Origin: Microbacterium sp. LWS13-1.2
GTDB taxonomy: Bacteria > Actinomycetota > Actinomycetes > Actinomycetales > Microbacteriaceae
Assembly (NCBI RefSeq): GCF_040144835.1
Contig: NZ_CP151632.1
Location: 2,108,001 to 2,172,000 of the forward strand
Length of the DNA stretch: 64,000 nucleotides
Direction: 5' to 3'
Part shown: positions 17,137 to 26,917 of the stretch, piece by piece
Numbering within the stretch: position 1 is the stretch's first letter
Layout of the letters: the number at the start of each line of letters is the position of its first letter
The notes under the pieces: generated by a model
The model's input: only the letters and a program-made list of their open reading frames with translations
What the model was told of the DNA's origin: nothing
Databases searched by the model: none
Translations under genes and position numbers: made by a program

Positions 17137-17345
17137 GTTTCGTCTCGCTCGTCCCTCGCTCGCTCAACGACCGGGAGCAGAGTTCCGGTCGTTGAGCGAG
17201 GGAGCGCAGCGACCGAGGGTGGCGTCGTATATTCCGGTCGTTGAGCGAGGGAGCGCAGCGACCGAGACGAAACGCGCCGAACCGAACTGCCGCGCCGGGT
17301 GCGGCGCGTTTCGTCTCGCTCGTCCCTCGCTCGCTCAACGACCGG
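17137..17345. repeat. Intergenic repeat A, two forward and two reverse copies
   Basis: Reverse copies (GCGCGTTTCGTCTCGCTCG ... GCTCAACGACC) at about 17139-17172 and 17307-17342 flank two forward copies (GGTCGTTGAGCGAGGGAGCG) starting near 17188 and 17238. This variant carries GAGGGAGCGCAGCGACCGAG in place of the usual core. The array fills the gap between two convergent genes and could form several competing stems. Confidence 0.8.
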
Positions 17346-17364
17346 GAGGACGGACGGGCCCGCT

Positions 17365-19923
17365 TCAGGAGGCGATGACCTCGAGGTCCGCGCGGACGGG
17401 GAGGTCCCAGGCGGAGGGGCCTGCCCCGACGGCGTAAGCACCCGGCTGAACCCGGAGCGCGCCGGCGTGGAGCCAGTCGTCCACCGCTCCCGGCAGGCGC
17501 ACGTCGTCATCCCAGACCGCGAGCCTGCCGGGCGAGAACTCGAGCTCGACGTCGCGGACCTCGCCGGGCGCGAGGCGCACGCGGCGATATGCGACGAGCA
17601 CCCGGCGCGGGGTCGCGATCGCGAAGTCGCCGGTGGGCAGCACGTACAGCTGCACGAGCTCCTCGGCGTCGCGGTCGCCGGTGTTGCGCACCCGCACCGC
17701 CGCCCGCACGACGGGCTCATCCCCGCGCGGCGCGAAGCCGGCGTGACGGTGCGTCGGCGCCGGAGCGGCAATCGCCACGCGGCCCGCGCGGTCGGAGTCT
17801 CCGCTCGTCGCGGCATCCGCCAGCGTCACGGACTCGTACGCGACCGGCGCGAACGTGAGGCCGTGACCGAACGCGAACGCGGGCTCGCCGGCCTGGTGGC
17901 GGTAGGTCGCGCCCTGCCGCAGCGTGTCGTAGTCGAACAGGTCGCCCGCCTGCTCCTCGGTGGCGGGCCAGCTCTGCGACAGGCGGCCCGCCGGCTCGCG
18001 ATCACCCGAGAGCACGTCGATGACGCCGTGCCCGAGCTCCTGACCGCCATGACTCGACCACACCACGGTTGCGGCATCCACGTCGTCCAGCACGTAGGGG
18101 TAGCTCGACACGACCGTGAGCACCGCGCGCGGGTTCGCCTCGCGTGCCGCGCGCCACACCTCGGCGGCAGCGGCGGGCAGTCGCAGGTGCGGGCGGTCCT
18201 CGGTCTCGCGCCCCGCGAGGTGCGGGTCGTTGCCCACCGCGACGATGACGGCGTCGGCTCGCGCGGCCGCCTCGGCGACCGCGGAGGCGCCGGACCGCAC
18301 GACGCGCACGCCGAACCGCTCGGCGTCGTCGAGGGTCACCGCCTCGGCCGCGAGCAGCCCCGAGTCGCGGAAGGTCCGCATCCAGCGGCCCGAGCCGAGG
18401 TGCAGCAGCGACCAGCTGCCGTCGGCGTGCACGTGGGCGCGGAAGCTCTCCTGCACGATCCACCCGCCGACCCGGGCGGCGTCGGCGCGCATCGGCCAGG
18501 AGCCTCCGGTGAGCAGCAGACCGCTCGCGTGGGAGCGGAGAGTGAGGATGCCGTCGCCCCAGTCCGTGATGTCGAACAGCGCGTCGTCGCCCGCGGCGTC
18601 GGACGACGCCTCGACGGACGAGCCGTCCGCGGCGGCGACGACGTAGCGGCCGTTCGATGCGGCGCGCAGCGCCACCGTGTCGGCACCGGTCACGACCTCC
18701 GCCTCGCCGAAGCGCTCGGCGGCCGCGGCACCGATGCCCACCGAGTACGTTGGGGTGCCGGCGTACCAGTCGGTGAGCACGAGGTCGGCGAGCGGTCCGA
18801 CGACCGCGACCCTCGAAGCATCCGAGAGTGGCAGCACTCCGTCGTCGTTCCGCAGCACGACGACGGAGCGCGCCACCGTTTCGCGGGCGAGCTCACGCGC
18901 CTCCGGCGCGTCGATCGCCTCGACGCCGATGCCCGCATACGGGTCGTCGGCGCCGTCGAACTCACCGGTGCGGATGCGCAGCTCGAGCAGGCGCACCACC
19001 GCCCGGTCGATGTCGTCCGTCGTGAGGAGCCCGTCCTCCAGCGCCTTGCGCAGGTAGCCGATGGTGGGCGCCGCGTTGGCGTCGTTGTCGGTGAACGAGT
19101 CGAGCCCCGAGCGCACCAGCGCCGCGGCGGCGTGGACGTGGTCGGGCTGGGCGCGCTGGGTGGTCACGAGGAACGTGGGCGCGCCGGCATCCGACACGAC
19201 CGCGATCGATTCGTCGGTCCACGACCGCGCCTCGGCGACGAGTTCGGGCTGCGTGTGCGCCGGGATGCCGTTGACCTGGTTATAGGCGAGCATGACGCCG
19301 CCCGCAGCACCGGCCTCGATCGCGCCGCGGAAGGCGGGCAGCTCCTCTTCGTGGAGCGTGCGCAGCGACATCTCGGACGACGTCGTGGAGCGGTCCGTCT
19401 CGTTGTTGTAGGCGAGGAAGTGCTTGAGCGCGGGCACCGTGCGCCAGACCCGCGGGTGGTCGCCGCGCAGGCCCCGAGAGTACGCCGTGCCGAACACGGC
19501 GGTGACGTGCGGGTCTTCGGAGTAGCCCTCCTCGTTGCGCCCCCACGCGGGGTGGCGCAGCGTGTTGACCACCGGCGCCCAGACGTTGAGGCTCACGAGC
19601 GGGTTCTCGGCGCGCTTGGCGCGCACCTCGATCGCGGCGACCCCGCCCACCTTCTCGACGAGGTCGGTGTCCCACGTCGCGGCGAGGCCGACGGGCTGCG
19701 GGAACACCGTCGCCCGGCCGAGCCATGCGGCGCCGTGCAGCGCCTCGCACCCGGTGCGCCACTCGGCGACGCCGAGCCGCTCGATCGCGGGGGCCGCCTG
19801 GTGCAGCATCGCGAGCCGCTCGTCGGGCGTCAGCCGGTCGAGCAGGTCGCGCGCACGCGCCGCGAGCGGCTGGTCGACCTGCCGGAACAGCGGCTGCTCC
19901 CCGGGAGTCACCGTTTCGCTCAT
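17365..19923 (-). CDS. GH3 beta-glucosidase/beta-xylosidase-like, with beta-trefoil insert
   Basis: 852 residues without a signal peptide. The N-terminal GH3 barrel (about 30-330) has LKHFLAYNNETDRS and the nucleophile segment SIAVVSDAGAPT with Asp245. The (alpha/beta)6 domain (from about 350) is interrupted at about 412-542 by a stretch with fascin/ricin-like repeats (ALRAASNGRYVVAAADGSS, TLRSHASGLLLTGG, LLHLGSGRWMRTF), then resumes at VIVAVGNDPHLAGRETEDR. A fibronectin-III-like domain closes the protein. It would remove beta-linked glucose or xylose from imported oligosaccharides. It overlaps the GH31 gene by 4 bases in a GH42-GH31-GH3 operon. Substrate is inferred from that context. Confidence 0.88.
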   Translation of the reverse strand: MSETVTPGEQPLFRQVDQPLAARARDLLDRLTPDERLAMLHQAAPAIERLGVAEWRTGCEALHGAAWLGRATVFPQPVGLAATWDTDLVEKVGGVAAIEVRAKRAENPLVSLNVWAPVVNTLRHPAWGRNEEGYSEDPHVTAVFGTAYSRGLRGDHPRVWRTVPALKHFLAYNNETDRSTTSSEMSLRTLHEEELPAFRGAIEAGAAGGVMLAYNQVNGIPAHTQPELVAEARSWTDESIAVVSDAGAPTFLVTTQRAQPDHVHAAAALVRSGLDSFTDNDANAAPTIGYLRKALEDGLLTTDDIDRAVVRLLELRIRTGEFDGADDPYAGIGVEAIDAPEARELARETVARSVVVLRNDDGVLPLSDASRVAVVGPLADLVLTDWYAGTPTYSVGIGAAAAERFGEAEVVTGADTVALRAASNGRYVVAAADGSSVEASSDAAGDDALFDITDWGDGILTLRSHASGLLLTGGSWPMRADAARVGGWIVQESFRAHVHADGSWSLLHLGSGRWMRTFRDSGLLAAEAVTLDDAERFGVRVVRSGASAVAEAAARADAVIVAVGNDPHLAGRETEDRPHLRLPAAAAEVWRAAREANPRAVLTVVSSYPYVLDDVDAATVVWSSHGGQELGHGVIDVLSGDREPAGRLSQSWPATEEQAGDLFDYDTLRQGATYRHQAGEPAFAFGHGLTFAPVAYESVTLADAATSGDSDRAGRVAIAAPAPTHRHAGFAPRGDEPVVRAAVRVRNTGDRDAEELVQLYVLPTGDFAIATPRRVLVAYRRVRLAPGEVRDVELEFSPGRLAVWDDDVRLPGAVDDWLHAGALRVQPGAYAVGAGPSAWDLPVRADLEVIAS

Positions 19924-22286
19924 CGTGCGTCCTCCTCGATCTCGATGCGGATCTCTCCGGATGCGGCAGCCCGTGCGATCCGGTCTCCCACCTGCAGCGC
20001 CCACGGCGCGCGCGCGTCGTCCGACGCGGCGATGATCGCCCCGCCTTCGCGGCGCACGCGGAACGTGGTGGCGCCGGCGGCGCCGATGGACCCCTTGGCG
20101 TCGTGGCCGGGCACCGACGTGACGGCGTCGTAGCCGTCGGGCAGCTCGAAGCAGCGCAGGGTCACGCCGTCCGCCCAGTCGTAGTCGGGGCGGCTGTCGT
20201 CGGCGCCGAACGGCAGCACGGTGCCGGGGCGCACGCGCAGCGGCACCGAGTCGTAGCCGTGGGTCTCTGCCACCCACCGGCGGCCGTCGACGACCGAGCC
20301 GTCCAGGAGCGAGGTCCATCGTCCCTCTGGCACGTAGTACTCCACGCCGCCGTCGGCGGTGAACACCGGGGCCACGAGCAGCGACTCGCCCAGCATGTAC
20401 TGGGTGTCGGCGTCGAAGCCGGAGCGGTCGCCGGGGAACTCCAGCACCATCGGGCGCATCATCGGCGTGCCGTCGGAGTGCGCCTGCTCGGCCGCACCGG
20501 CCAGATACGGCATGAGCCGCATCTTCAGCTTCGTGAACTCACGGGCGATGTCGACGGCCTCCACGTCGAAGGCCCACGGCACGCGGACCGACGACGAGCC
20601 GTGCAGCCGGGAGTGCGACGAGAGCAGGCCGAACGCGAGCCACCGCTTGAACAGGCCCGGGTCGGGCGTGCCCTCGAACCCGCCGATGTCGTGGCTCCAG
20701 TAGCCGAAGCCCGACATGGCGAGCGAAAGCCCGCCGCGCAGGGACTCTGCCATCGAGAGGAAGGTCGAGTCGTTGTCGCCGCCCCAGTGCACCGGGAACT
20801 GCTGCGAGCCGGCGGTCGCCGAGCGCGCGAAGACGACCGCGTCCCCGACGCCGTGGTGCCGCTCCAGCGCGCGGAAGACGACCTCGTTGTAGAGCTTCGC
20901 GTAGTAGTTGTGCATGCGGTGCGGGTCCGACCCGTCGTGCCACACGACGCCCTCGACCGGGATCCGCTCGCCGAAGTCGGTCTTGAACGCGTCGACGCCC
21001 TGGTCGAGCAGTCCCTGCAGCTTCGCGACGTACCAGTCGGCCGCCTCCGGGTTCGTGAAGTCCACGAGCCCCATGCCGGCCTGCCACATGTCCCACTGCC
21101 ACACGCTGCCATCGGTGCGCCGCAGCAGGTAGTCCTTGTCGGCCGCCTCGCGGAACAGCGCCGAGCGCTGGGCGATGTAGGGGTTGATCCACACCGACAC
21201 GTGGACGCCGCGCTCGTGCATGCGGGCGATCTGGCCGACCGGGTCGTGGAAGGCGCGGGCGTCCCACTCGAAGTCGGTCCACTGGTACTCCCGCATCCAG
21301 AAGCAGTCGTAGTGGAAGACCGACAGCGGGATGTCGCGCTCGGCCATGCCGTCGACGAAGGCGCTCACGGTGTCTTCGTCATAGCTGGCGGTGAAGGATG
21401 TCGTGAGCCACAGCCCGAACGACCACGCCGGCACGCGCGCCGGGCGCCCGGTGAGTGCGGTGTAGCGGCGCAGCACGTCCTTCGGCTCGGGTCCCGCGAT
21501 GACGTAGTAGTCGAGCGACTCGCCGTCGACCGAGAACTGCACGCGCGAGTTGACCTCGCTGCCGACCTCGAACGAGACGTTCGCGGGGTTGTCGACGAAG
21601 ACGCCGTAGCCGCGCGACGTGATGTAGAACGGCACGTTCTTGTAGGACTGCTCGCTCGAGGTGCCGCCGTCGGCGTTCCACGTGTCGACGACCTGGCCGT
21701 TCTTCACGAACGCGCCGAAGCGCTCGCCGAGCCCGTAGACGCGCTCGCCCGGTTCGATGCTCAGCTGCTGGTGCACCCAGGTGGGCTGCGTGCCGCCGGC
21801 GGCGGTGCCCGCGGTGCCGGGGGTCCCGGTCGTGCCGTTCTTGCCGCTGGTGCCCGTGAAGTGCCCGATCGATCGCGGCAGCGAACTGGTCAGCACGCGC
21901 CCGTCGCTCTCGAAGTCGACGCGCCACTGACCTGCGGACCGCGAGACGCGCGCGGCCAACGAGCCGGACGTGAGGATGCCGGCCTCGTCGTCGATCGCGA
22001 TCTCGGGACGGAAGCCCTCCTCGCCGAACACCTCGAAGTCGGGGCCGCGGTGCACGGCACCCGCGTGCCGCTCGACCCGCACCTTGACGACGCCGGGCGC
22101 CGGGGCCGAGAGCGTCATCGTCAGCATCGCGCGATTGAGGGTGTCGCCGCGGTCGCGGATCACGGCCGTCGGCGCGTACACGGTCATGGTGCCGGCCGCC
22201 TCGTCGTGACGGATGTCGTCGACCTCGACCGCATACAGCGGCGCGAGTCCTGGCCGGGTGAGCCAGTAGCCATCGGTGAACTTCAC
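19920..22286 (-). CDS. yicI: GH31 alpha-xylosidase, YicI type
   Basis: 788 residues, matching YicI in length and in motifs. The nucleophile is Asp437 in FKTDFGE and the acid/base Asp504 is in VHWGGDNDS, preceded by ARSATAGSQQFPVH, the alpha-xylosidase hallmark. YGLGERFG and FHYDCFWMREYQW are also conserved. There is no signal peptide. It would take alpha-1,6-xylose from the non-reducing end of xyloglucan oligosaccharides or isoprimeverose. A low-complexity Gly/Thr/Pro stretch (about 146-166, GTTGTPGTAGTAAGGT) sits between N-terminal strands. It overlaps GH42 upstream and GH3 downstream by 4 bases each, so the three are translationally coupled. Confidence 0.93.
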   Translation of the reverse strand: MKFTDGYWLTRPGLAPLYAVEVDDIRHDEAAGTMTVYAPTAVIRDRGDTLNRAMLTMTLSAPAPGVVKVRVERHAGAVHRGPDFEVFGEEGFRPEIAIDDEAGILTSGSLAARVSRSAGQWRVDFESDGRVLTSSLPRSIGHFTGTSGKNGTTGTPGTAGTAAGGTQPTWVHQQLSIEPGERVYGLGERFGAFVKNGQVVDTWNADGGTSSEQSYKNVPFYITSRGYGVFVDNPANVSFEVGSEVNSRVQFSVDGESLDYYVIAGPEPKDVLRRYTALTGRPARVPAWSFGLWLTTSFTASYDEDTVSAFVDGMAERDIPLSVFHYDCFWMREYQWTDFEWDARAFHDPVGQIARMHERGVHVSVWINPYIAQRSALFREAADKDYLLRRTDGSVWQWDMWQAGMGLVDFTNPEAADWYVAKLQGLLDQGVDAFKTDFGERIPVEGVVWHDGSDPHRMHNYYAKLYNEVVFRALERHHGVGDAVVFARSATAGSQQFPVHWGGDNDSTFLSMAESLRGGLSLAMSGFGYWSHDIGGFEGTPDPGLFKRWLAFGLLSSHSRLHGSSSVRVPWAFDVEAVDIAREFTKLKMRLMPYLAGAAEQAHSDGTPMMRPMVLEFPGDRSGFDADTQYMLGESLLVAPVFTADGGVEYYVPEGRWTSLLDGSVVDGRRWVAETHGYDSVPLRVRPGTVLPFGADDSRPDYDWADGVTLRCFELPDGYDAVTSVPGHDAKGSIGAAGATTFRVRREGGAIIAASDDARAPWALQVGDRIARAAASGEIRIEIEEDAR

Positions 22287-24331
22287 TCTGCGTGCCTTTC
22301 GATGAGCACCATGGCGGCGCCGGGGGCGAGCGTGGCCCGCCCGTCGACGTCCGCGTCCGACAGGAGATCCCGGTGCGGCCCGGGCACCGTGAGGTGCCGC
22401 GTCGCCTGACCGTGGTTGAGAAGGAAGAGGGCGTCGCCGCGCCGCACGGCCTCGACGTCGTCGGGCAGCACGCGATCAGGCACGACGCCAGTGACGCCCG
22501 CGGCGCCGAGCGCGTCGTCGAGGACGGCGGCGAGCGCATCGTCCGACGCGACGGCGCCCAGGTACCAGGCGGTGCCGTCGCCGACACGGTGGCGCGTGAT
22601 CGCCGGCGCTCCGGCGAGATGCCCATCGCCGAAGCGGGCGAGCACGTCGGCGCCTTCGGCGCGCAGCCGCTCCCCGAGGACGGTGGCCTCGGCCGTCGCC
22701 GGGCCGGTCGTCCAGCCGGCCTCCACCGCGAGCGGCGTCGGCGCGTCGGGCAGCCCCACCCACTCCTCGCCGCTGACGCCGAGAAGGTCGCGCAGCAGCA
22801 CCGGGGAACGCCCGGTGAGGATGCCGGCGTTGACGTCGGCGACCCCCGAGAACGGGCCCACCACGAGGCTCGCGCCACCTTCGACCGCCGCGCGGAGTGC
22901 GGCTGCGGCATCCGTCTCGACGATGTACGTGTGCGGCACGAGCACGACGCGGTACGTCGAGAGGTCGGCGCCGGGGCGCACGAGGTCGACCGCGATGCCG
23001 CGACGCCACAGCGCGCGGTACCAGCGCTGGACCTGCTCGAGGGTGTCGAGCCGCTCGGTCGGGCGCCCGGGCTCGTCGGCCGCCCAGCGCGAGGGCCAGT
23101 CGAAGAGGAGCGCGACGGATGCCGCCACCCGACCGCCGACCACCGGCCGCAGCCGCTGCAGGTCGGTGCCCAGCGCACAGGCGCCCGCGAAGACCTCGGT
23201 GTCGGCTCCGGCGTGCGGCAGCAGCGCGGAGTGGAAGCGCTCGGCGCCCGTCCGGGCCTGCCGCCACTGGAAGAAGCAGATCGCGTCGGCCCCGCGCGCG
23301 ACGGCCTGCAGCGAGTCCAGGCGCGCGCGGTCCCGGCTCTTCGGGAGGTTGTGCGGGCGCCACGAGGTCGCGCTCACCGCCTGCTCCATGAGCACCCACG
23401 GGCGGCCGTCGCCGAGCGAGCGCATGAGGTCCTGTACGAGTGCGATGTCGGACGACGCGGTCGCCGCGGCGTGGTCGGGGTACTGGTCGTCGGCGACGAC
23501 GTCGACGTCGCCCGCCCACTCCCACAGGTCGGTGAGCGGCTCGAACCCCATGAAGTTGGTGGTGACCGGCTGCGACGCACCGGCGTCGCGGACCGCGTCG
23601 CGCTGTTCGCCGAAGACGCGCTGCAGCGCCCACGACGTGTAGCGGCGGAAGTCGAGCGACTGCGCCGGGTTGACGAGATAGGGCAAGCGCCGCGGGGGCA
23701 CGATCTCGTCGAAGTCGCGGTAGCGCTGCGCCCAGACGAGCGTGCCCCAGGCGTCGTTGAGCGCGTCGATCGTGCCGTAGCGGTCGGCCAGCCACCGCCG
23801 GAACTCGCGTGCGGCCTCGTCGCCGAAGTCGATCTGGCCGAACTCGTTGCCGACGTGCCACATGCGCACCGCAGGGTGGGTCGCATAGCGCTCCGCCATC
23901 GCGGTCGCGATCGACAGAGCATGCGCGCGGTAGACGCGCGAGGCCGGCGTGAACTGGTTGCGCGATCCGGCGGCGAGGCGTACGCCGTCGGGGTTCACGG
24001 GCAGCGTCTCGGGGTGCAGGATGCCGAGCCACGGCGGCGGCGACGCGGTCGGCGTCGCGAGGTCGACGGCGATGCCGTGCGCGTGCAGCAGGTCGAGCAC
24101 CTCGTCGAGCCATGCGAAGTCCCGCTCCCCCGGCGACGGCTCGAGGCGCGCCCAGCTGAAGACGCCCACCGTGACGAGGTTGACGCCGGCGCGGACCATC
24201 AGCTCGACATCCTCGTGCCAGACCTCGCGGGGCCACTGCTCGGGGTTGTAGTCGCCGCCGAAGCAGATGCCGAGTTCGCGGGTGAGCTCACCGAACGCGT
24301 CGATGCGGCGCGGGTGCGGGGTGGCGGCCAT
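22283..24331 (-). CDS. GH42 beta-galactosidase (first copy)
   Basis: 682 residues. ICFGGDYNPEQWPREVWHED opens the barrel; the acid/base is Glu163 in MWHVGNEFG and the nucleophile Glu316 in VLMEQAVS. A trimerisation domain and a small C-terminal beta domain (ending VLIERHAE) follow, the usual GH42 order. It has no signal peptide and would remove terminal beta-galactose. It leads the operon GH42-GH31-GH3 and diverges from the GH95 gene; their shared region contains a LacI-type operator. In xyloglucan it would act after fucose removal and before alpha-xylosidase. Confidence 0.92.
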   Translation of the reverse strand: MAATPHPRRIDAFGELTRELGICFGGDYNPEQWPREVWHEDVELMVRAGVNLVTVGVFSWARLEPSPGERDFAWLDEVLDLLHAHGIAVDLATPTASPPPWLGILHPETLPVNPDGVRLAAGSRNQFTPASRVYRAHALSIATAMAERYATHPAVRMWHVGNEFGQIDFGDEAAREFRRWLADRYGTIDALNDAWGTLVWAQRYRDFDEIVPPRRLPYLVNPAQSLDFRRYTSWALQRVFGEQRDAVRDAGASQPVTTNFMGFEPLTDLWEWAGDVDVVADDQYPDHAAATASSDIALVQDLMRSLGDGRPWVLMEQAVSATSWRPHNLPKSRDRARLDSLQAVARGADAICFFQWRQARTGAERFHSALLPHAGADTEVFAGACALGTDLQRLRPVVGGRVAASVALLFDWPSRWAADEPGRPTERLDTLEQVQRWYRALWRRGIAVDLVRPGADLSTYRVVLVPHTYIVETDAAAALRAAVEGGASLVVGPFSGVADVNAGILTGRSPVLLRDLLGVSGEEWVGLPDAPTPLAVEAGWTTGPATAEATVLGERLRAEGADVLARFGDGHLAGAPAITRHRVGDGTAWYLGAVASDDALAAVLDDALGAAGVTGVVPDRVLPDDVEAVRRGDALFLLNHGQATRHLTVPGPHRDLLSDADVDGRATLAPGAAMVLIERHAE

Positions 24332-24410
24332 GGAGCGGAGAACCTCTTCGCTGAGTTTCGTGCGGCGGACGGGGTGATCGACGAGCGGATGCCGAAGTGG
24401 GCGACGATCT

Positions 24411-24442
24411 TTCGAAGCGCTTCAACACCGAGACCATATACT
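24411..24442. promoter_or_regulatory. Divergent operator and GH95 promoter
   Basis: TTCGAAGCGCTTCAA (24411-24425) has the perfect palindromic core GAAGCGCTTC. A strong -10 box TATACT lies at 24437-24442, so the operator covers the -35 region of the GH95 promoter and lies about 80 bases upstream of the divergent GH42 start. The LacI gene at 26911, last in the GH95 operon, is the obvious candidate to bind it. Confidence 0.6.
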
Positions 24443-24454
24443 AAGGGTGTGACG

Positions 24455-26917
24455 ATGTCCACGCGCCGCGATGATGCGGCCACGCGCCTCCGCTCCGAGG
24501 CCCTGCACTCCCTTCGCGCGTCCGCGCCGGCCTCCCGGTGGCTCGAGGCGTACCCCGTCGGCAACGGCCTGCGCGGCGCCATGTGCGCCGGCCTCGCCGG
24601 GGGCGAGAAGCTGTGGCTGAACGACATCACGGCGTGGTCGGGTCACGCCGGCGCCGACCCGCTCGAGGGCGTCACCGTGCGCGGGGCGGATGCGCTCGAG
24701 GCCGTCCGCGGGGCGATCGAGGCGGACGATCTCGACGCGGCGGATGCGCTGCTGCAGCGGATGCAGACGCCGTGGGTGCAGGCCTACCTGCCGCTCGGCT
24801 GGATCGACATCGAAGTGCTGCGGCCACCGGTCGGCGCCGGCCCGGGGACCTTCCAGCGGCGCCTGGACCTCGCGACCGGCGTCGCGACGCACTCCTACGA
24901 CGGCGTGACGCACCGCACGTGGGCCGACCTCGTGACCGGACTGATCATGCACGAGATCACGGCTGAGGAGCCGATCTCCGTGCGGCTCCAGGTCGGTTCG
25001 CTGCTGCGGGCGAAGTCCGCTCCCGCGAACGTGGGCGGCGACCTGGTGACCCAGTGGCTGCTTCCGGTCGACGTGGCTCCCGGCCACGAGCAGCCCGCCG
25101 AACCGGTCCGGTACGACGAGCGGACCGGACGCCACGGCGCCGTCGTGGTGCGCTCGTTCGGCGCTGCCGAGGTGGCCGACGGGGTCCTCACCAGCGCTGC
25201 CGCGACCACCCACCTGTTCGCCGTCGCGACGGCGACCGCGCCCTCGCTGCCCGGCGACCCCGCCGATGACCGCGACGCACGGCAGCGCGCGCAGGAGCTG
25301 CTCTCCGGCATCCCGGTAGCCACCGATGTCACCAGCACAGCGACGGCGCTCCTCGGTGCGCACGTCGCGGCGCACGGCGCCCTCTACGAGCGGTGCGCGC
25401 TCGAGCTGCCCGCTCCCGATGACGCCGACGCCGGCTCGCTCGACACCGTCGACCGCGTGTACCGCGCCCAGGAGCGCGACGACGCCGCACTGGCGGCGCT
25501 GGCGTTCCACTACGGGCGGTACCTGCTCATCGCATCGTCGCAGCCCGGCGGCCTCCCGATCACGCTGCAGGGTCTCTGGAACGCCGAGCTCCCGGGGCCG
25601 TGGTCGAGCGCGTACACGCTCAACATCAACACGCAGATGGCGTACTGGCCGGCCGAGACCACCGGCCTCGCCGAATGCCACGAGCCGCTGCTGCGGTTCA
25701 CGCGGCGGCTCTCGGAGACCACGGGGCCGGTCGTCGCGCGGGAGCTGTACGGCGCGGACGGCTGGGTCGCCCATCACAACTCGGATGCCTGGGCCCACGC
25801 GGCACCGGTGGGCGCGGGCCACGGCGACCCGGCGTGGGCGAACTGGTCGCTCGGCGGCGTGTGGCTCGCACTGCACCTGTGGGAGCACTACGCGTTCGGA
25901 GGGGACCGCGCGTTCCTGCGCGACGAGGCCTGGCCGGCGCTCGCGTCGGCCGGGGCCTTCGCCCTGTCGTGGATCCAGGACGACGGCGAGCGCGCGTGGA
26001 CGAGTCCGTCGACCTCGCCCGAGAACCACTACCTCGACGCCGACGGCCGCGAGCACGGCGTCGCTGTCACCGCCACGATGGATGTCGCGCTGCTGCGGGA
26101 ACTGGCCGCGGTCTGCCGCGCCGGCGCCGCGACGCTGGGCCTCGACGAGCCCTGGGTCGCGGAGCTCACCGCGCGCACCGGCAGGCTGCCCGACCCGCGC
26201 GTCTCGGCGCGGGGCGACCTGCTCGAGTGGGATTGCGAACGCACCGAGGCCGAGCCGGAGCACCGGCATCTGTCGCACCTTCTCGGGCTGTTCCCGCTCG
26301 CGCAGATCACGCCCGAGGCGACGCCGGAGCTCGCCCGCGCGGCATCCGAGTCGATCCGGCTGCGCGGTCCGGAGTCGACGGGTTGGGCACTCGCGTGGCG
26401 GGCAGGCATGCAGGCGCGCCTCGGCGACGGCGAGGCGGTGCACGCTCAGCTGCGGCTGGCGCTCCGACCCGCCGACGAGGGCTCCGACGAGCACCGCGGC
26501 GGCCTCTACCCGAACCTGTTCAGCGCCCACCCGCCGTACCAGATCGACGGCAACCTGGGCGTGACCGCGGCCATCGCGGAGGCCCTCGTGCAGTCCTTCG
26601 ACGAGCCGGCCGAACACGGCGAGTCCCTGCCACGACCGGCGGCGGAGTCGAACGACCCCGCGCGCGTGCGGCTGCGGCTGCTACCCGCGCTGCCGCAACA
26701 GTGGCCCGACGGCGCCGTGCGCGGCATCCGTTCCCGTGGTGACGTCTCGGTCGATGTCGAATGGGCAGGCGGACGCCTCGTGCGGGCACGACTTCGGGCA
26801 GGCGCGCGAGCGGCGACAATGATGGTGCACGGGCCCGACGGATCGATCGGCACGTACGAGCTCGCCCCCGGAACCACGCGGGTGATCGAAGCAGGAGAAC
26901 GGGGAACCTCATGGTGA
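24455..26917 (+). CDS. GH95 alpha-L-fucosidase
   Basis: 820 residues, within the GH95 range. The N-terminal beta domain begins with ASRWLEAYPVGNGLRGAMC and LWLNDITAWSG; the (alpha/alpha)6 barrel has LQGLWNAELPGPWSS and the catalytic-centre asparagines N390 and N392 in YTLNINTQMAYWPAE. The catalytic acid corresponds to Asp698 in PPYQIDGNLG. There is no signal peptide. Inverting GH95 enzymes remove alpha-1,2-fucose from galactose; some members act on L-galactose instead. ATG 24455 is preferred since AAGGG lies 7 bases upstream. The frame is open far upstream only through the antisense GH42 gene. It overlaps the LacI gene by 7 bases. Confidence 0.9.
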   Translation: MSTRRDDAATRLRSEALHSLRASAPASRWLEAYPVGNGLRGAMCAGLAGGEKLWLNDITAWSGHAGADPLEGVTVRGADALEAVRGAIEADDLDAADALLQRMQTPWVQAYLPLGWIDIEVLRPPVGAGPGTFQRRLDLATGVATHSYDGVTHRTWADLVTGLIMHEITAEEPISVRLQVGSLLRAKSAPANVGGDLVTQWLLPVDVAPGHEQPAEPVRYDERTGRHGAVVVRSFGAAEVADGVLTSAAATTHLFAVATATAPSLPGDPADDRDARQRAQELLSGIPVATDVTSTATALLGAHVAAHGALYERCALELPAPDDADAGSLDTVDRVYRAQERDDAALAALAFHYGRYLLIASSQPGGLPITLQGLWNAELPGPWSSAYTLNINTQMAYWPAETTGLAECHEPLLRFTRRLSETTGPVVARELYGADGWVAHHNSDAWAHAAPVGAGHGDPAWANWSLGGVWLALHLWEHYAFGGDRAFLRDEAWPALASAGAFALSWIQDDGERAWTSPSTSPENHYLDADGREHGVAVTATMDVALLRELAAVCRAGAATLGLDEPWVAELTARTGRLPDPRVSARGDLLEWDCERTEAEPEHRHLSHLLGLFPLAQITPEATPELARAASESIRLRGPESTGWALAWRAGMQARLGDGEAVHAQLRLALRPADEGSDEHRGGLYPNLFSAHPPYQIDGNLGVTAAIAEALVQSFDEPAEHGESLPRPAAESNDPARVRLRLLPALPQQWPDGAVRGIRSRGDVSVDVEWAGGRLVRARLRAGARAATMMVHGPDGSIGTYELAPGTTRVIEAGERGTSW

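Noticed and set aside
22292-24454. N-terminal extension of the GH95 protein by about 720 residues
   Set aside because: The extension is antisense to the GH42 gene and of shadow composition; the promoter with TATACT and the ribosome-binding site are at 24437-24454.
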